Of a stretch of 16,919 nt of DNA, positions 7,423 through 14,658 are shown one piece after another. Under the pieces are notes generated by a model. That model saw only the letters and a list, made by a program, of their open reading frames with translations. It was not told the DNA's origin and searched no databases. A program made the position numbers and the translations under genes. Source of the stretch: Clostridia bacterium (GTDB lineage: Bacteria > Bacillota > Clostridia > Monoglobales > Firm-18); contig JAFQVC010000069.1 of assembly GCA_017408205.1 (NCBI GenBank), forward strand, positions 1-16,919, written 5' to 3'. Every line of letters starts with the position of its first letter. Within the stretch, counting starts at the first letter, position 1.

Positions 7423-8799
7423 TTATCGCAAGTATTCCCTGATTATGTTACGAACAATCGGCCCGCATACAGATGAACCGCTTCCGCCGCTGTATTCAAG
7501 CATAACGGCAACTGCAATTTCGGGGTCTTCTGCAGGAGCGAAGGCAACAAACCAGGTGTGCTCCTTGTTTTTTTGCAATACCGTCTGCTCGTTTTCCGCA
7601 GTTCCTGTTTTTCCTGCTACGGTAATACCGCTTATCATAGCAGAAGTACCAGTGCCCTGTGTTACTGTTTTTACCATCATATCGGTAATGTAGTGGGCAT
7701 TTTCTTTTGACATGGCAACAGTCAGTTGCTTTGGTTTTTCGGAAAGGATGGTTACTCCCGAGTTGTTCGTAGCGTGCGAAACCAACCTTGGTTCCATTAT
7801 AATTCCGTCATTTGCAACTGCACAGGCAACCAACGCCATCTGCAAAGGAGTAGCAAGGGTATTGCCCTGCCCCATTGCAAGTGCGGCGGTTTCTGCATCT
7901 TCTTTTACAGATGACGGGAATATGCTTTTTGCCGCAGGAAAATCATAGTCGGGCTCTTTGTTAAAGCCAAAGTTTTCTGCGGTGGATTTTAATTTGTCAA
8001 AGCCGACGGTAACACCTAACTGACAAAAGGCAACGTTACTTGACACTTCAAATGCTCTGTTAAAGGTAATGTTTCCGTATGCCTTGCCTCCGCTGTTGCT
8101 CACGGTTTTTCCGCCAATTTCCACATTGCTTTTGTCTTCAAATACCGTGTCCTGAAGTCCCAAATCCAAAGCGGTGGAGGAGGTGAGTATTTTGAAGGTA
8201 GAGCCGGGGGCGTAAAGGCCGCTTGTGGCTCTTGGCAAAAGGGGACTGTTCTCGTTATCCACAAGGTTTTCCCATTGTTCCGCAAGGATATTGGGGTTAA
8301 AGTCGGGTTTGCTTACCATTGCAAGTATTTCTCCCGTTTTAGGGTTTATTGCAACTGCGGAACCGTTTCTGTTGCCGATGGAATTATACGCAACTTTTTG
8401 CAGTTCGTGGTCAATGGTGAGGTAAAGGTTGTAACCGTTTTTCTTGTTGCCCGTAATGTTTAAACCACCAAGACCGTACTGACCTAAAAGAAGTTGATTG
8501 TATTTCGATTCCAGCTGACTTTTACCGTATATACGGGAATTGTAGCCAATTATATGGCTGTACATATTGTTGTAAGGGTATGTTCTTTCACCGTCTTTTG
8601 ACTGCGCTAAAATTACGCCCTCTTTGTCCAAAATCATACCTCTGTCAATGTCTTCTTCATACGCCCATTGTCTTTGGTTGTACGGGCTTTTCGCAAGGTC
8701 TTCAGCCATAAACAGTTCAAGGTAGGTAAGGTATCCGATTAAAGACAAAAACAAAAGGCATATTAATATTAAAATGTTAATTATACGTTTGTCTGTCAT
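7423..8799 (-). CDS. Class B penicillin-binding protein (FtsI/PbpA-type transpeptidase)
   Basis: This D,D-transpeptidase crosslinks peptidoglycan outside the membrane. The 458-residue product has an N-terminal membrane anchor (about 7-27), a short pedestal region starting with DIDRGMILDKEGVILAQ, and a C-terminal transpeptidase domain. The catalytic motifs are complete: S200-T-F-K in YAPGSTFKIL, S253-S-N in EVSSNVAF, and K397-T-G in AGKTGTAE. The protein is short for the class, resembling PbpA/PBP2-like partners of RodA/FtsW in gene clusters with FHA proteins. Its ATG overlaps the stop of the SEDS gene (ATGA) and has GGGAGGT in front, so the pair is translationally coupled; I infer that the two proteins act as one glycosyltransferase/transpeptidase unit. 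Whether it serves elongation, division or sporulation cannot be told. Confidence 0.93.
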   Translation of the reverse strand: MTDKRIINILILICLLFLSLIGYLTYLELFMAEDLAKSPYNQRQWAYEEDIDRGMILDKEGVILAQSKDGERTYPYNNMYSHIIGYNSRIYGKSQLESKYNQLLLGQYGLGGLNITGNKKNGYNLYLTIDHELQKVAYNSIGNRNGSAVAINPKTGEILAMVSKPDFNPNILAEQWENLVDNENSPLLPRATSGLYAPGSTFKILTSSTALDLGLQDTVFEDKSNVEIGGKTVSNSGGKAYGNITFNRAFEVSSNVAFCQLGVTVGFDKLKSTAENFGFNKEPDYDFPAAKSIFPSSVKEDAETAALAMGQGNTLATPLQMALVACAVANDGIIMEPRLVSHATNNSGVTILSEKPKQLTVAMSKENAHYITDMMVKTVTQGTGTSAMISGITVAGKTGTAENEQTVLQKNKEHTWFVAFAPAEDPEIAVAVMLEYSGGSGSSVCGPIVRNIIREYLR

Positions 8800-10010
8800 T
8801 TGCTTACCTCCCTGTCCGAAAGTGCCTGAAGTACACCCAGTGCTATAAAACTTGATAAAAGTGAACTTCCGCCGTAACTTATGAAGGGCAATGTTATACC
8901 TGTTAAGGGTATCAGTTTAATTACACCGCCTAAAATTATAAATGTCTGCATACCAAACATAACGGTAATTCCCGAAGCAATACATTTGTCAAACCCCTCG
9001 GGGAGTTTAAGTGCAATTTTTGCACCTCTGTATGTGAAAATAAAGAACAGTAAAATTATTGCTACACCGCCGAAAAGACCTAATTCTTCACAAATTGCGG
9101 AAAATATAAAGTCCGTATGAACTGCGGGAATATATTCGGGTTTTCCAAGACCTAAACCGCTTCCAAAAAAACCGCCCGAAGAAATTGCGAATAGGGACTG
9201 TGCTATCTGGTAGCCCGTTTTTGAAACGTCTGCCCAGGGGTTAAGCCAGGTGGCAACACGGACTTGTATATGGTACATTGTAAGGTAACCCACACCACCG
9301 CCTAAACCTGCAAGAAGAAAGTTGCAAAGAATAAGCATAAGGTCGTGTTCGAAGATGTATTCCATAGCAATATAAATTATAAAAAACAATACCGCAATGC
9401 CCCATTCTCTTTGCAAAACCAGAAAACCGAGATACATATACACGCAGAAAAGCAGGGCATATTTTTCTTTTATTCTGCCAAATACAAGTTTGTCTTTTTT
9501 GCCTGAGAAATAACTTGCAAGGAAAAAGATGTATAATAGTTTAATAAATTCGGAGGGCTGAACGGAAAGGATTCCTGCCCGTATCCAGTTTTTCGCACCG
9601 CCGCTTCGGGTACCGAACAAAAGAGTGGCAATAAATAGTATTACCCCCACAATAAAATAAAAAGTGCCTAATTTGTTCAGTATTTTAACATATTTGTATA
9701 TGAAAAAGGAAACATAAAAAGCACTTACGGATAAAAGATACCATATTATCTGCTTTATTCCGTATGTGTAATTGATTCTGCAAAGCATAAGGGTGCCTAA
9801 CACGACAAGCATACTTACTATTAAAAACAGATACTCGTCTCCTAATTTAAAATACACTATTGCAAAGTATGTAATGGCAGAAATAAGCATAACAGAACCG
9901 CCGATATACAAAATATTTACGTCCATCGGCGTTCTGTAGAAAAACAACAATGCAAACGCCATTATCGTTGTTATTAACAATAAAATTATGGGTTTTTTTA
10001 GCGCTTTCAT
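8796..10010 (-). CDS. SEDS family peptidoglycan glycosyltransferase (FtsW/RodA/SpoVE)
   Basis: SEDS proteins polymerise lipid II into glycan strands. The product is 404 residues with about ten membrane helices. Family signatures are seen in order: GAKNWI, QPSEFIKLLYIFF, a large loop with ATWLNPWADVSKTGYQ whose Asp fits the essential SEDS aspartate, AVHTDFIFSAICEELG, and LTGITLPFISYGGSSLLSS near the end. The frame stays open upstream to an ATG at 10154, inside the FHA gene, but the added residues are basic and soluble and would be wrong for this family. The ATG at 10010 has GGAGAG five bases upstream, overlapping the end of the FHA gene. Position between FHA and PBP genes resembles the FHA-rodA-pbpA clusters of Clostridia and Actinobacteria. 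Confidence 0.94.
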   Translation of the reverse strand: MKALKKPIILLLITTIMAFALLFFYRTPMDVNILYIGGSVMLISAITYFAIVYFKLGDEYLFLIVSMLVVLGTLMLCRINYTYGIKQIIWYLLSVSAFYVSFFIYKYVKILNKLGTFYFIVGVILFIATLLFGTRSGGAKNWIRAGILSVQPSEFIKLLYIFFLASYFSGKKDKLVFGRIKEKYALLFCVYMYLGFLVLQREWGIAVLFFIIYIAMEYIFEHDLMLILCNFLLAGLGGGVGYLTMYHIQVRVATWLNPWADVSKTGYQIAQSLFAISSGGFFGSGLGLGKPEYIPAVHTDFIFSAICEELGLFGGVAIILLFFIFTYRGAKIALKLPEGFDKCIASGITVMFGMQTFIILGGVIKLIPLTGITLPFISYGGSSLLSSFIALGVLQALSDREVSK

Positions 10011-10012
10011 AA

Positions 10013-10471
10013 TTACTCTCCCACAATTACAATTACAAATTCCACTTGCCCTATACGGATTCTGTCTCCGCTGTCTAAAATAAGCGGCTCGTCCGTCATC
10101 TTTTCTCCGTTTATAAATGTACCGTTGGTACTGCCCATATCTGCAATGTACCATTCCTTGTCCTCAAACCACAGTTGGGTGTTCTGGTTTGACATATAAA
10201 GGTCGTTTATGCAGATGTTACAGTCCTGACCCCTGCCTATAATTACAACATCGGAGGTAAGGGGATAGGAGCTTTCCACGTCAAAATAAAGATTGTTTTT
10301 ATTGCTGATTACCTCTAAATACGTTGTGTCATGCTTCGGCTTCCTTTTGTCACTGTTTGCCTTTTTAATGTCAAGAAAAATCATACGGATAATGGCAAAA
10401 ATAAACAAATAAATAACCGTAACAAATATGTACTTTAAAAGTGATGCAAGTACTGAATAAAAGCCGGACAT
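10013..10471 (-). CDS. Membrane-anchored FHA domain protein
   Basis: The 152-residue product has one N-terminal membrane helix (about 12-33), a basic linker (KKANSDKRKPKHD) and a C-terminal FHA domain (about 51-149). FHA domains bind phosphothreonine peptides. Seen: GR at 79-80, S94, and D111 followed by MGSTNGTFING, a very typical FHA core. The residue normally His in the S-x-x-H motif is Asn97 here (MSNQNTQLW), while Ser and the later Asn are kept. Being first of the FHA-SEDS-PBP genes, it probably recruits or regulates the wall synthase in response to a Ser/Thr kinase; no kinase or phosphatase gene is in the window. GAGGTGG lies just before the ATG, and the gene begins 14 bases after ymdB. 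Confidence 0.9.
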   Translation of the reverse strand: MSGFYSVLASLLKYIFVTVIYLFIFAIIRMIFLDIKKANSDKRKPKHDTTYLEVISNKNNLYFDVESSYPLTSDVVIIGRGQDCNICINDLYMSNQNTQLWFEDKEWYIADMGSTNGTFINGEKMTDEPLILDSGDRIRIGQVEFVIVIVGE

Positions 10472-10485
10472 AATATGCCACCTCT

Positions 10486-11238
10486 TTACTCTAAATTTAT
10501 TCTTTCAATGCTTATTGCCCTGCCTTCGGTGTTTGTTTCCACCATTACGCAGTTCATTAAAACGGGACTGTCCATAACCGCAAACCTTGCAGGAAGTCCT
10601 GTTAAAAACATATTTATAACTTCGTCTTTTCTTACGCCTAAAATGGAATCCTTTGCCCCTGTCATGCCTGCGTCGGTTATAAACGCCGTGCCATTTTTAA
10701 ATATCGTTTCGTCGGCGGTCTGTACGTGAGTATGAGTGCCTATTACTGCGGACACTTTGCCGTCAAAGTATTCTGCAAAGGCACGTTTTTCACTGGTGGC
10801 TTCCCCGTGAAAATCAACGATTATTGTTTTTGCGGAAATTTTATTAAGGATTTCTTCTGTACGCGTAAAAGGACAGTCTAAATTATCCATATATACACGC
10901 CCTGAAACGTTGATTACCGCTATGTTATCAAATTCCATAAAGCCCTGCCCGTCAACAGTTTTCGGGTAATTTAAAGGACGGATTACTTTTTCGTCTTCCA
11001 TAAGTGCATAAACATCATTGTGATTAAAGGCGTGGTTGCCCAAAGTAATAATGTCAACACCGCACATAAAAAGCCGCTGTGCCGCGTCCTTTGTAATGCC
11101 TTTCCCCGCAGGAGAACTGTTTTCTCCGTTCGCTATGCAGAAATCTATTTTATTAAGTTTTCTTATGCTGTTTAAGTGGGAAACTACAAAGTCAACGCCT
11201 TTTGTACCCACTATGTCGCCGATAAATAAAATTCTCAC
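10486..11238 (-). CDS. ymdB: YmdB-type metallophosphoesterase (TIGR00282 family)
   Basis: YmdB of Bacillus is a calcineurin-like phosphodiesterase reported to hydrolyse cyclic nucleotides and to influence the choice between motility and biofilm. The 250-residue product has the expected metal ligands: D8 in MRILFIGDIVG, E39-N40 in ANGENSSPAGKGI, N68-H69 in LGNHAFNH, H144 in DFHGEATSEK, and H169/H171 in GTHTHVQTADE. Start choice: a GTG at 11247 lies inside the probable ribosome site AGGTGA (11249-11244), so the GTG at 11238, which yields the usual MRILFIGD start, is preferred. It leads the operon with the FHA, SEDS and PBP genes. In many Gram-positive genomes ymdB instead follows rny, which is not seen here. 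Confidence 0.92.
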   Translation of the reverse strand: MRILFIGDIVGTKGVDFVVSHLNSIRKLNKIDFCIANGENSSPAGKGITKDAAQRLFMCGVDIITLGNHAFNHNDVYALMEDEKVIRPLNYPKTVDGQGFMEFDNIAVINVSGRVYMDNLDCPFTRTEEILNKISAKTIIVDFHGEATSEKRAFAEYFDGKVSAVIGTHTHVQTADETIFKNGTAFITDAGMTGAKDSILGVRKDEVINMFLTGLPARFAVMDSPVLMNCVMVETNTEGRAISIERINLE

Positions 11239-11256
11239 TACAATCACCTAGTATAT

Positions 11257-11285
11257 ATTTTAGCACAACAATAAAAAAATAACAA
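11257..11285 (-). promoter_or_regulatory. Sigma-A promoter of ymdB-FHA-SEDS-PBP operon
   Basis: On the minus strand TTGTTA (11285-11280) and TAAAAT (11262-11257) are 17 bases apart. The start would fall near 11250, leaving a leader of only about 12 bases that begins at the ribosome site AGGTGA. Confidence 0.7.
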
Positions 11286-11294
11286 GTTTTTACC

Positions 11295-11324
11295 AAAAAA
11301 ACAGCCACTTTTTTAAAAAGTGGC
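11295..11324 (-). terminator. Minus-strand terminator upstream of ymdB promoter
   Basis: GCCAC (11304-11308) and GTGGC (11320-11324) form a stem extended by the T and A runs between them. Read on the minus strand it is followed by TG and seven T (11301-11295); read on the + strand no T run follows. No minus-strand protein gene ends here, so it either shields the ymdB promoter or ends a small RNA. Confidence 0.7.
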
Positions 11325-11356
11325 ACAAAGAAAGAAGAATTCGGGGGATGTTGGTT

Positions 11357-11406
11357 AGGGTATAATGTCTATACCCTGATTTCTTTAATAAAAAATTAAA
11401 GAAATC
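11357..11406. repeat. Two abutting perfect inverted repeats
   Basis: AGGGTATA / TATACCCT (11357-11364 with 11370-11377, loop ATGTC) is followed without a gap by GATTTCTTTAAT / ATTAAAGAAATC (11378-11389 with 11395-11406, loop AAAAA). Neither is followed by a proper T tract, so they do not look like ordinary terminators. They lie between the terminator at 11295-11324 and the rsmD promoter. I found no protein-coding signal in this stretch. Confidence 0.75.
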
Positions 11407-11428
11407 TATATTATTATTGCAAAAAGTG

Positions 11429-11456
11429 TTGACAAATATTCAGAATCGGTTAAAAT
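11429..11456 (+). promoter_or_regulatory. Sigma-A promoter of rsmD-coaD
   Basis: TTGACA (11429-11434) and TAAAAT (11451-11456) are 16 bases apart. The start would fall near 11463, close to the ribosome site AGAGGGG (11462-11468), so the leader is about 16 bases. Confidence 0.75.
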
Positions 11457-11478
11457 ATAATAGAGGGGTTGTATTAGA

Positions 11479-12018
11479 TTGAGAATTGTATCGGGAAGTG
11501 CAAGAGGTTTGAAACTTCTGTCCCTTGACGGTGACAACACAAGACCTACAACGGACAGAGTGAAAGAAGCCCTTTTTTCAATAATACAATTTAACATTTA
11601 TGACAGTGTTGTTCTTGATTTGTTTTCAGGCAGCGGTGCCCTTGGGCTTGAGGCGTTAAGCAGAGGGGCGAAGCATTGCGATTTTGTGGACAACCATAAG
11701 CCCGCCTGTGACATTATAGAACAGAATTTAAAAAGAGCAAAACTTGAAAGTAAAGGTGAACTGCACTTTAAAGAAGCAAAAGATTTTCTTTGCAATTGCA
11801 GTAAAAAATATGATATAATATTTTTGGACCCGCCTTATAATAAGGGGTTGTGCTCCTGGGCGATAAATGAAATTTGCAATCTTTCGTTAATAAAGGATAA
11901 CGGTATTTTTGTATGTGAAACGTCAGCCGAAGAGATAATTGACGTTAAAAATGCAAAACGAAAAGAGTACGGCAAAATAGCGGTTACCGTTATTAAAAGG
12001 GAGGAATTGCCGGTATGA
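11479..12018 (+). CDS. rsmD: 16S rRNA (guanine966-N2)-methyltransferase RsmD
   Basis: RsmD methylates one guanine of 16S rRNA during small-subunit assembly. The 179-residue product has the family N-terminus MRIVSGSARGLKL, then TRPTTDRVKEALFSI, the SAM-binding VLDLFSGSGALGLEALSRG (45-63) and the catalytic DPPY (117-120). The start codon is TTG; AGAGGGG ten bases upstream and the exact fit to the family N-terminus support it. A TTG at 11469 leads at once to a stop. The gene has its own promoter and overlaps coaD by four bases (ATGA), as is common for this pair. In many Clostridia the gene follows recG; here recG lies about 9 kb away on the other strand. Confidence 0.95.
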   Translation: MRIVSGSARGLKLLSLDGDNTRPTTDRVKEALFSIIQFNIYDSVVLDLFSGSGALGLEALSRGAKHCDFVDNHKPACDIIEQNLKRAKLESKGELHFKEAKDFLCNCSKKYDIIFLDPPYNKGLCSWAINEICNLSLIKDNGIFVCETSAEEIIDVKNAKRKEYGKIAVTVIKREELPV

Positions 12019-12488
12019 CAGCAGTTTATCCGGGTAGTTTTGACCCAATGACAAACGGACATCTTGACATAATAAAGCGTGCCTCTGCCATATTTGACCG
12101 TTTATATGTGGTGGTGGCAAGCAACAGCAACAAGAAAAACGTGTTTTCTGCCAACGAGCGTGTTGAATTTTTAAAACGCTGTACAAAAGACATAGAAAAC
12201 GTAGTTGTGGTAAGTTATGACGGACTTGTGGCACAGTTTGTAAAAGAAGTGGATGCCAAAGTGATAATAAAGGGCTTACGCAACAACGCAGACTTTGAGT
12301 ATGAGTTTCAGATGGCAAACGTTAACAACCATCTGAACAATGATGCAGAAACTTTGTTTATGGTAACCAATCTTAAAAATATTTATGTAAGTTCAAGCGT
12401 GGTAAGAGAATTGGCAACCCACGGCGGAAGTATTACGGGAATGGTTCCTGCTTGTATTGAACAAGACATTATCAAGAAATTTAATTAG
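12015..12488 (+). CDS. coaD: Phosphopantetheine adenylyltransferase CoaD
   Basis: CoaD transfers AMP from ATP to 4'-phosphopantetheine, the penultimate step of coenzyme A synthesis. The 157-residue product is of usual length. Seen: YPGSFDPMTNGHLDII with the nucleotidyltransferase (T/H)xGH motif (NGH, 14-16), KGLRNNADFEYEFQMA (86-101) for pantetheine binding, and NIYVSSSVVREL (122-133) with the SSS-x-x-R phosphate motif. The ATG overlaps the rsmD stop (ATGA) and GGGAGGA lies in the end of rsmD, so translation is coupled. Confidence 0.97.
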   Translation: MTAVYPGSFDPMTNGHLDIIKRASAIFDRLYVVVASNSNKKNVFSANERVEFLKRCTKDIENVVVVSYDGLVAQFVKEVDAKVIIKGLRNNADFEYEFQMANVNNHLNNDAETLFMVTNLKNIYVSSSVVRELATHGGSITGMVPACIEQDIIKKFN

Positions 12489-12501
12489 GAGGATACATAT
12501 T

Positions 12502-13008
12502 ATGGAAACTTTGGAATTAATAAACCAGTTGGAGGACATAATTGACAACAGCGTAAATATTCCGCTAATGGGTAAAAGTCTTATTGAAAAGGACGAACTT
12601 TTAGATGTGATTCAGGAACTTCGTCTTAAGTTGCCCGATGATTTGAAACAGGCAAAATGGATAAAAGACGAAAGACAAAGAATACTGCTTGAAGCACAAA
12701 AAGAAGCAAGTGCAATCATTAAAGAAGCAGAAGACAAAATCGTTGCAATGATTAATGAAGACGAAATCACAAAGAGAGCAACAGAACAGGCAACAGAAAT
12801 CATCAACAACGCCAACAGACGTGCAAAAGAAATTAAAATGGGTACACGTCAGTATGTTGACGAAAAACTTGCAGATGTTGAAAAAGTTCTTGACAGAACA
12901 ATCAGTTCTCTTCGTGACAACAGAAACATTATGCAGCAGAAAGATTTGAAAAAACAAATGAAGTTTGACGGTATCAGTCCTATTGACGATATGGACGACG
13001 AAATTTAA
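12502..13008 (+). CDS. Conserved coiled-coil protein after coaD, function unknown
   Basis: The 168-residue product is acidic and charged, with no membrane segment. The N-terminal part METLELINQLEDIIDNS is followed by IPLMGKSLIEKDELLDVIQE; a long helix from about residue 45 to 150 is rich in Lys, Glu and Ala with heptad-like spacing (AQKEASAIIKEAEDKIVAM). Such proteins next to coaD in Clostridia are often labelled ATPase, V-type ATPase subunit or DivIVA-like, but only the coiled coil is really visible. An ATG at 12457 would extend it into coaD; the ATG at 12502, with AGGAGGAT overlapping the coaD stop, is clearly better. A hairpin terminator follows. I do not assign a function. Confidence 0.85.
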   Translation: METLELINQLEDIIDNSVNIPLMGKSLIEKDELLDVIQELRLKLPDDLKQAKWIKDERQRILLEAQKEASAIIKEAEDKIVAMINEDEITKRATEQATEIINNANRRAKEIKMGTRQYVDEKLADVEKVLDRTISSLRDNRNIMQQKDLKKQMKFDGISPIDDMDDEI

Positions 13009-13019
13009 TTACGGTATAT

Positions 13020-13054
13020 AAAACTCGGTGACACTATTACCGAGTTTTGTTTCT
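13020..13054 (+). terminator. Terminator or attenuator between coiled-coil gene and trmB
   Basis: A ten-base stem AAAACTCGGT / ACCGAGTTTT (13020-13029 with 13039-13048) has a nine-base loop and is followed by GTTTCTG. The T tract is short and interrupted, so partial readthrough into trmB, which has no clear promoter of its own, is likely. Confidence 0.65.
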
Positions 13055-13075
13055 GTAAATAATAACGGTGACAAA

Positions 13076-13720
13076 ATGAGAATGAGAAATAAAAAGAATG
13101 CCGACAAAAGGTTGGAAGAATGTTGCGCATTCATGATAGATACAGAAAATTTAGAAAACAAAGATGCAAAAGAGTTGTTTAACAACAATAACCCCGTTCA
13201 TCTGGAAATAGGTTGCGGAAAAGGTAATTTTGTGTTTCAGATGGCACAAAAGTACCCCGAAAAAAATTTCATTGCGGTAGAAACCAATAAAAACGTACTT
13301 GTTCTTGCGGTGGAAAAGGCAAAGGCGGGAAATGTGCCCAATGTTAAGTTTATCTTAGGTGATGCAAATTGCCTGGGACAGTACTTTTGTGACGGTTCAT
13401 TTGAAAAAATATATCTTAACTTCAGCGACCCCTGGCACAAGTCGCGTCACGAAAAACGTCGCCTTACGTACAAGACGTTCCTTGCAATGTATAAAAATCT
13501 TCTTACTTATGACGGCGTGGTGCAGTTTAAAACAGATAACCTTAAATTATTTGACTACTCTGTAATTTCTTTCGGTGAAAACGGGTACACGCTTTTAAAC
13601 GTTACTTACGATTTGCACGCAGACAATGACGAAAACAATGTTATGACTGAATATGAACAGTTGTTTTCAAGCCAGGGACATAAGATTTGCCGCCTTGTTG
13701 CAGTGCCCGAAAGGGTTTGA
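13076..13720 (+). CDS. trmB: tRNA (guanine46-N7)-methyltransferase TrmB
   Basis: TrmB makes m7G46 in the variable loop of tRNAs. Numbered from the ATG at 13076 it has 214 residues. Seen: MRMRNKKNADKRLEE at the start, the SAM-binding HLEIGCGKGNFVFQMA (42-57), the family hallmark NFSDPWHKSRHEKRRL (115-130), FKTDN (151-155) and TEYEQLFSSQGHKI (191-204). An upstream GTG (13028) would start inside the preceding terminator hairpin; the ATG at 13076 with GGTGA four bases before it gives the usual MRxR N-terminus. It is probably expressed by readthrough from rsmD-coaD. Its stop codon overlaps the -35 element of the next operon's promoter. Confidence 0.95.
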   Translation: MRMRNKKNADKRLEECCAFMIDTENLENKDAKELFNNNNPVHLEIGCGKGNFVFQMAQKYPEKNFIAVETNKNVLVLAVEKAKAGNVPNVKFILGDANCLGQYFCDGSFEKIYLNFSDPWHKSRHEKRRLTYKTFLAMYKNLLTYDGVVQFKTDNLKLFDYSVISFGENGYTLLNVTYDLHADNDENNVMTEYEQLFSSQGHKICRLVAVPERV

Positions 13721-13745
13721 CAACTTTTGGAATTAAAGATATAAT
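13717..13745 (+). promoter_or_regulatory. Perfect-consensus sigma-A promoter of yicC-remA-gmk-rpoZ
   Basis: TTGACA (13717-13722), exactly 17 bases, then TATAAT (13740-13745): both hexamers and the spacing are consensus. The -35 contains the trmB stop codon. The start is expected near 13752, directly at the ribosome site AAGGGA, giving a leader of about 16 bases. Confidence 0.92.
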
Positions 13746-13767
13746 TACTTGAAGGGATTGAAAAAAT

Positions 13768-14646
13768 ATGCCAAACAGTATGACGGGATACGGCAGAAGC
13801 CGACAGGTCATAGATAATTACGACGTTACCGTTGAAATAAAATCAGTAAATCACAGATATTTTGATTTCAGCATAAAAGCACCGAAGTTTTGTGTTTTTA
13901 TGGAGGAAGATATTAAAAAGACAATAAACCAAAAGGTTTCAAGAGGTAAGGTTGACGTTTTTGTAACAGTAAGAAAAGAGGTTGACGACAGCAAACAGTA
14001 TGTTATCAACAAATGCCTTGCAGAAAATCTCCTTTCCGAACTAAAGGAAACTGCAAAGCAATTTAAACTTAAAAACGATATAACTGTGTCAAACCTTATT
14101 GAATTCAGAGACCTTTTTGAAATTTCATATAAAGAAGACGACGAAGAAAAATTAAAAGAAATTGTGTTCACGGTTTTAGAAGGTGCTCTTGATGCCTTCT
14201 GCGAAGCAAGAGCAAGAGAGGGCAAAAAACTTATTGACGATATGACTGCCCATAACAAAATTGTAAAAGAGTATCTTGAACAGATAAAGGTGCTGGAGCC
14301 ACAGTCTGTTTCGGATTACAGAGAACGCCTTGAAGCAAGAATCAAGGAACTTCTGGGCGATACAACAATAGAGGAATCAAGAATTGTGACTGAAACTGCT
14401 ATTATGGCGGATAAACTTGCTGTTGACGAAGAAACTGTACGCCTTGACAGTCACCTTCAGGAATTTCAGCATATAGTGGAATCTGACGAGCCCGTAGGCA
14501 GACGTCTTGATTTCTTAATGCAGGAAATGAACAGAGAAACAAACACAATCGGTTCAAAATCCAATAATTTAGATATTACAAAAGCGGTGGTTTCCATAAA
14601 ATCCGAACTGGAAAAAATGAGAGAACAACTGCAAAATCTTGAATAG
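13768..14646 (+). CDS. YicC/YloC family endoribonuclease
   Basis: The 292-residue protein has usual length for the family. The N-terminal domain (about 1-155) has the hallmark SMTGYGRS and VEIKSVNHRYFDFSIKAP with RGKVDVFVTV; the C-terminal DUF1732 part (about 205-292) carries RLDSHLQEFQHIVESDEPVG, RRLDFLMQEMNRETNTIGSK and a terminal helix with IKSELEKMREQLQNLE. Members from E. coli and Bacillus have been described as endoribonucleases. It heads a four-gene operon that matches the yloC-remA-gmk-rpoZ order of Bacillus. AAGGGA lies ten bases before the ATG, right at the expected transcript start. Family is certain, RNA targets are not. Confidence 0.93.
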   Translation: MPNSMTGYGRSRQVIDNYDVTVEIKSVNHRYFDFSIKAPKFCVFMEEDIKKTINQKVSRGKVDVFVTVRKEVDDSKQYVINKCLAENLLSELKETAKQFKLKNDITVSNLIEFRDLFEISYKEDDEEKLKEIVFTVLEGALDAFCEARAREGKKLIDDMTAHNKIVKEYLEQIKVLEPQSVSDYRERLEARIKELLGDTTIEESRIVTETAIMADKLAVDEETVRLDSHLQEFQHIVESDEPVGRRLDFLMQEMNRETNTIGSKSNNLDITKAVVSIKSELEKMREQLQNLE

Positions 14647-14658
14647 CGGAGGGGTAGT

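Noticed and set aside
8796..10154. SEDS gene starting at the ATG 10154
   Set aside because: The extra 48 residues overlap the FHA gene, are basic and soluble and do not fit the family; 10010 has a ribosome site.
12457..12501. Upstream start of the coiled-coil gene inside coaD
   Set aside because: The ATG at 12502 has an AGGAGG site at proper distance, while the extension overlaps coaD and is unlike the rest.
13028..13075. Upstream GTG start of trmB
   Set aside because: It lies in the terminator hairpin and lacks a ribosome site; the ATG at 13076 matches the family start.
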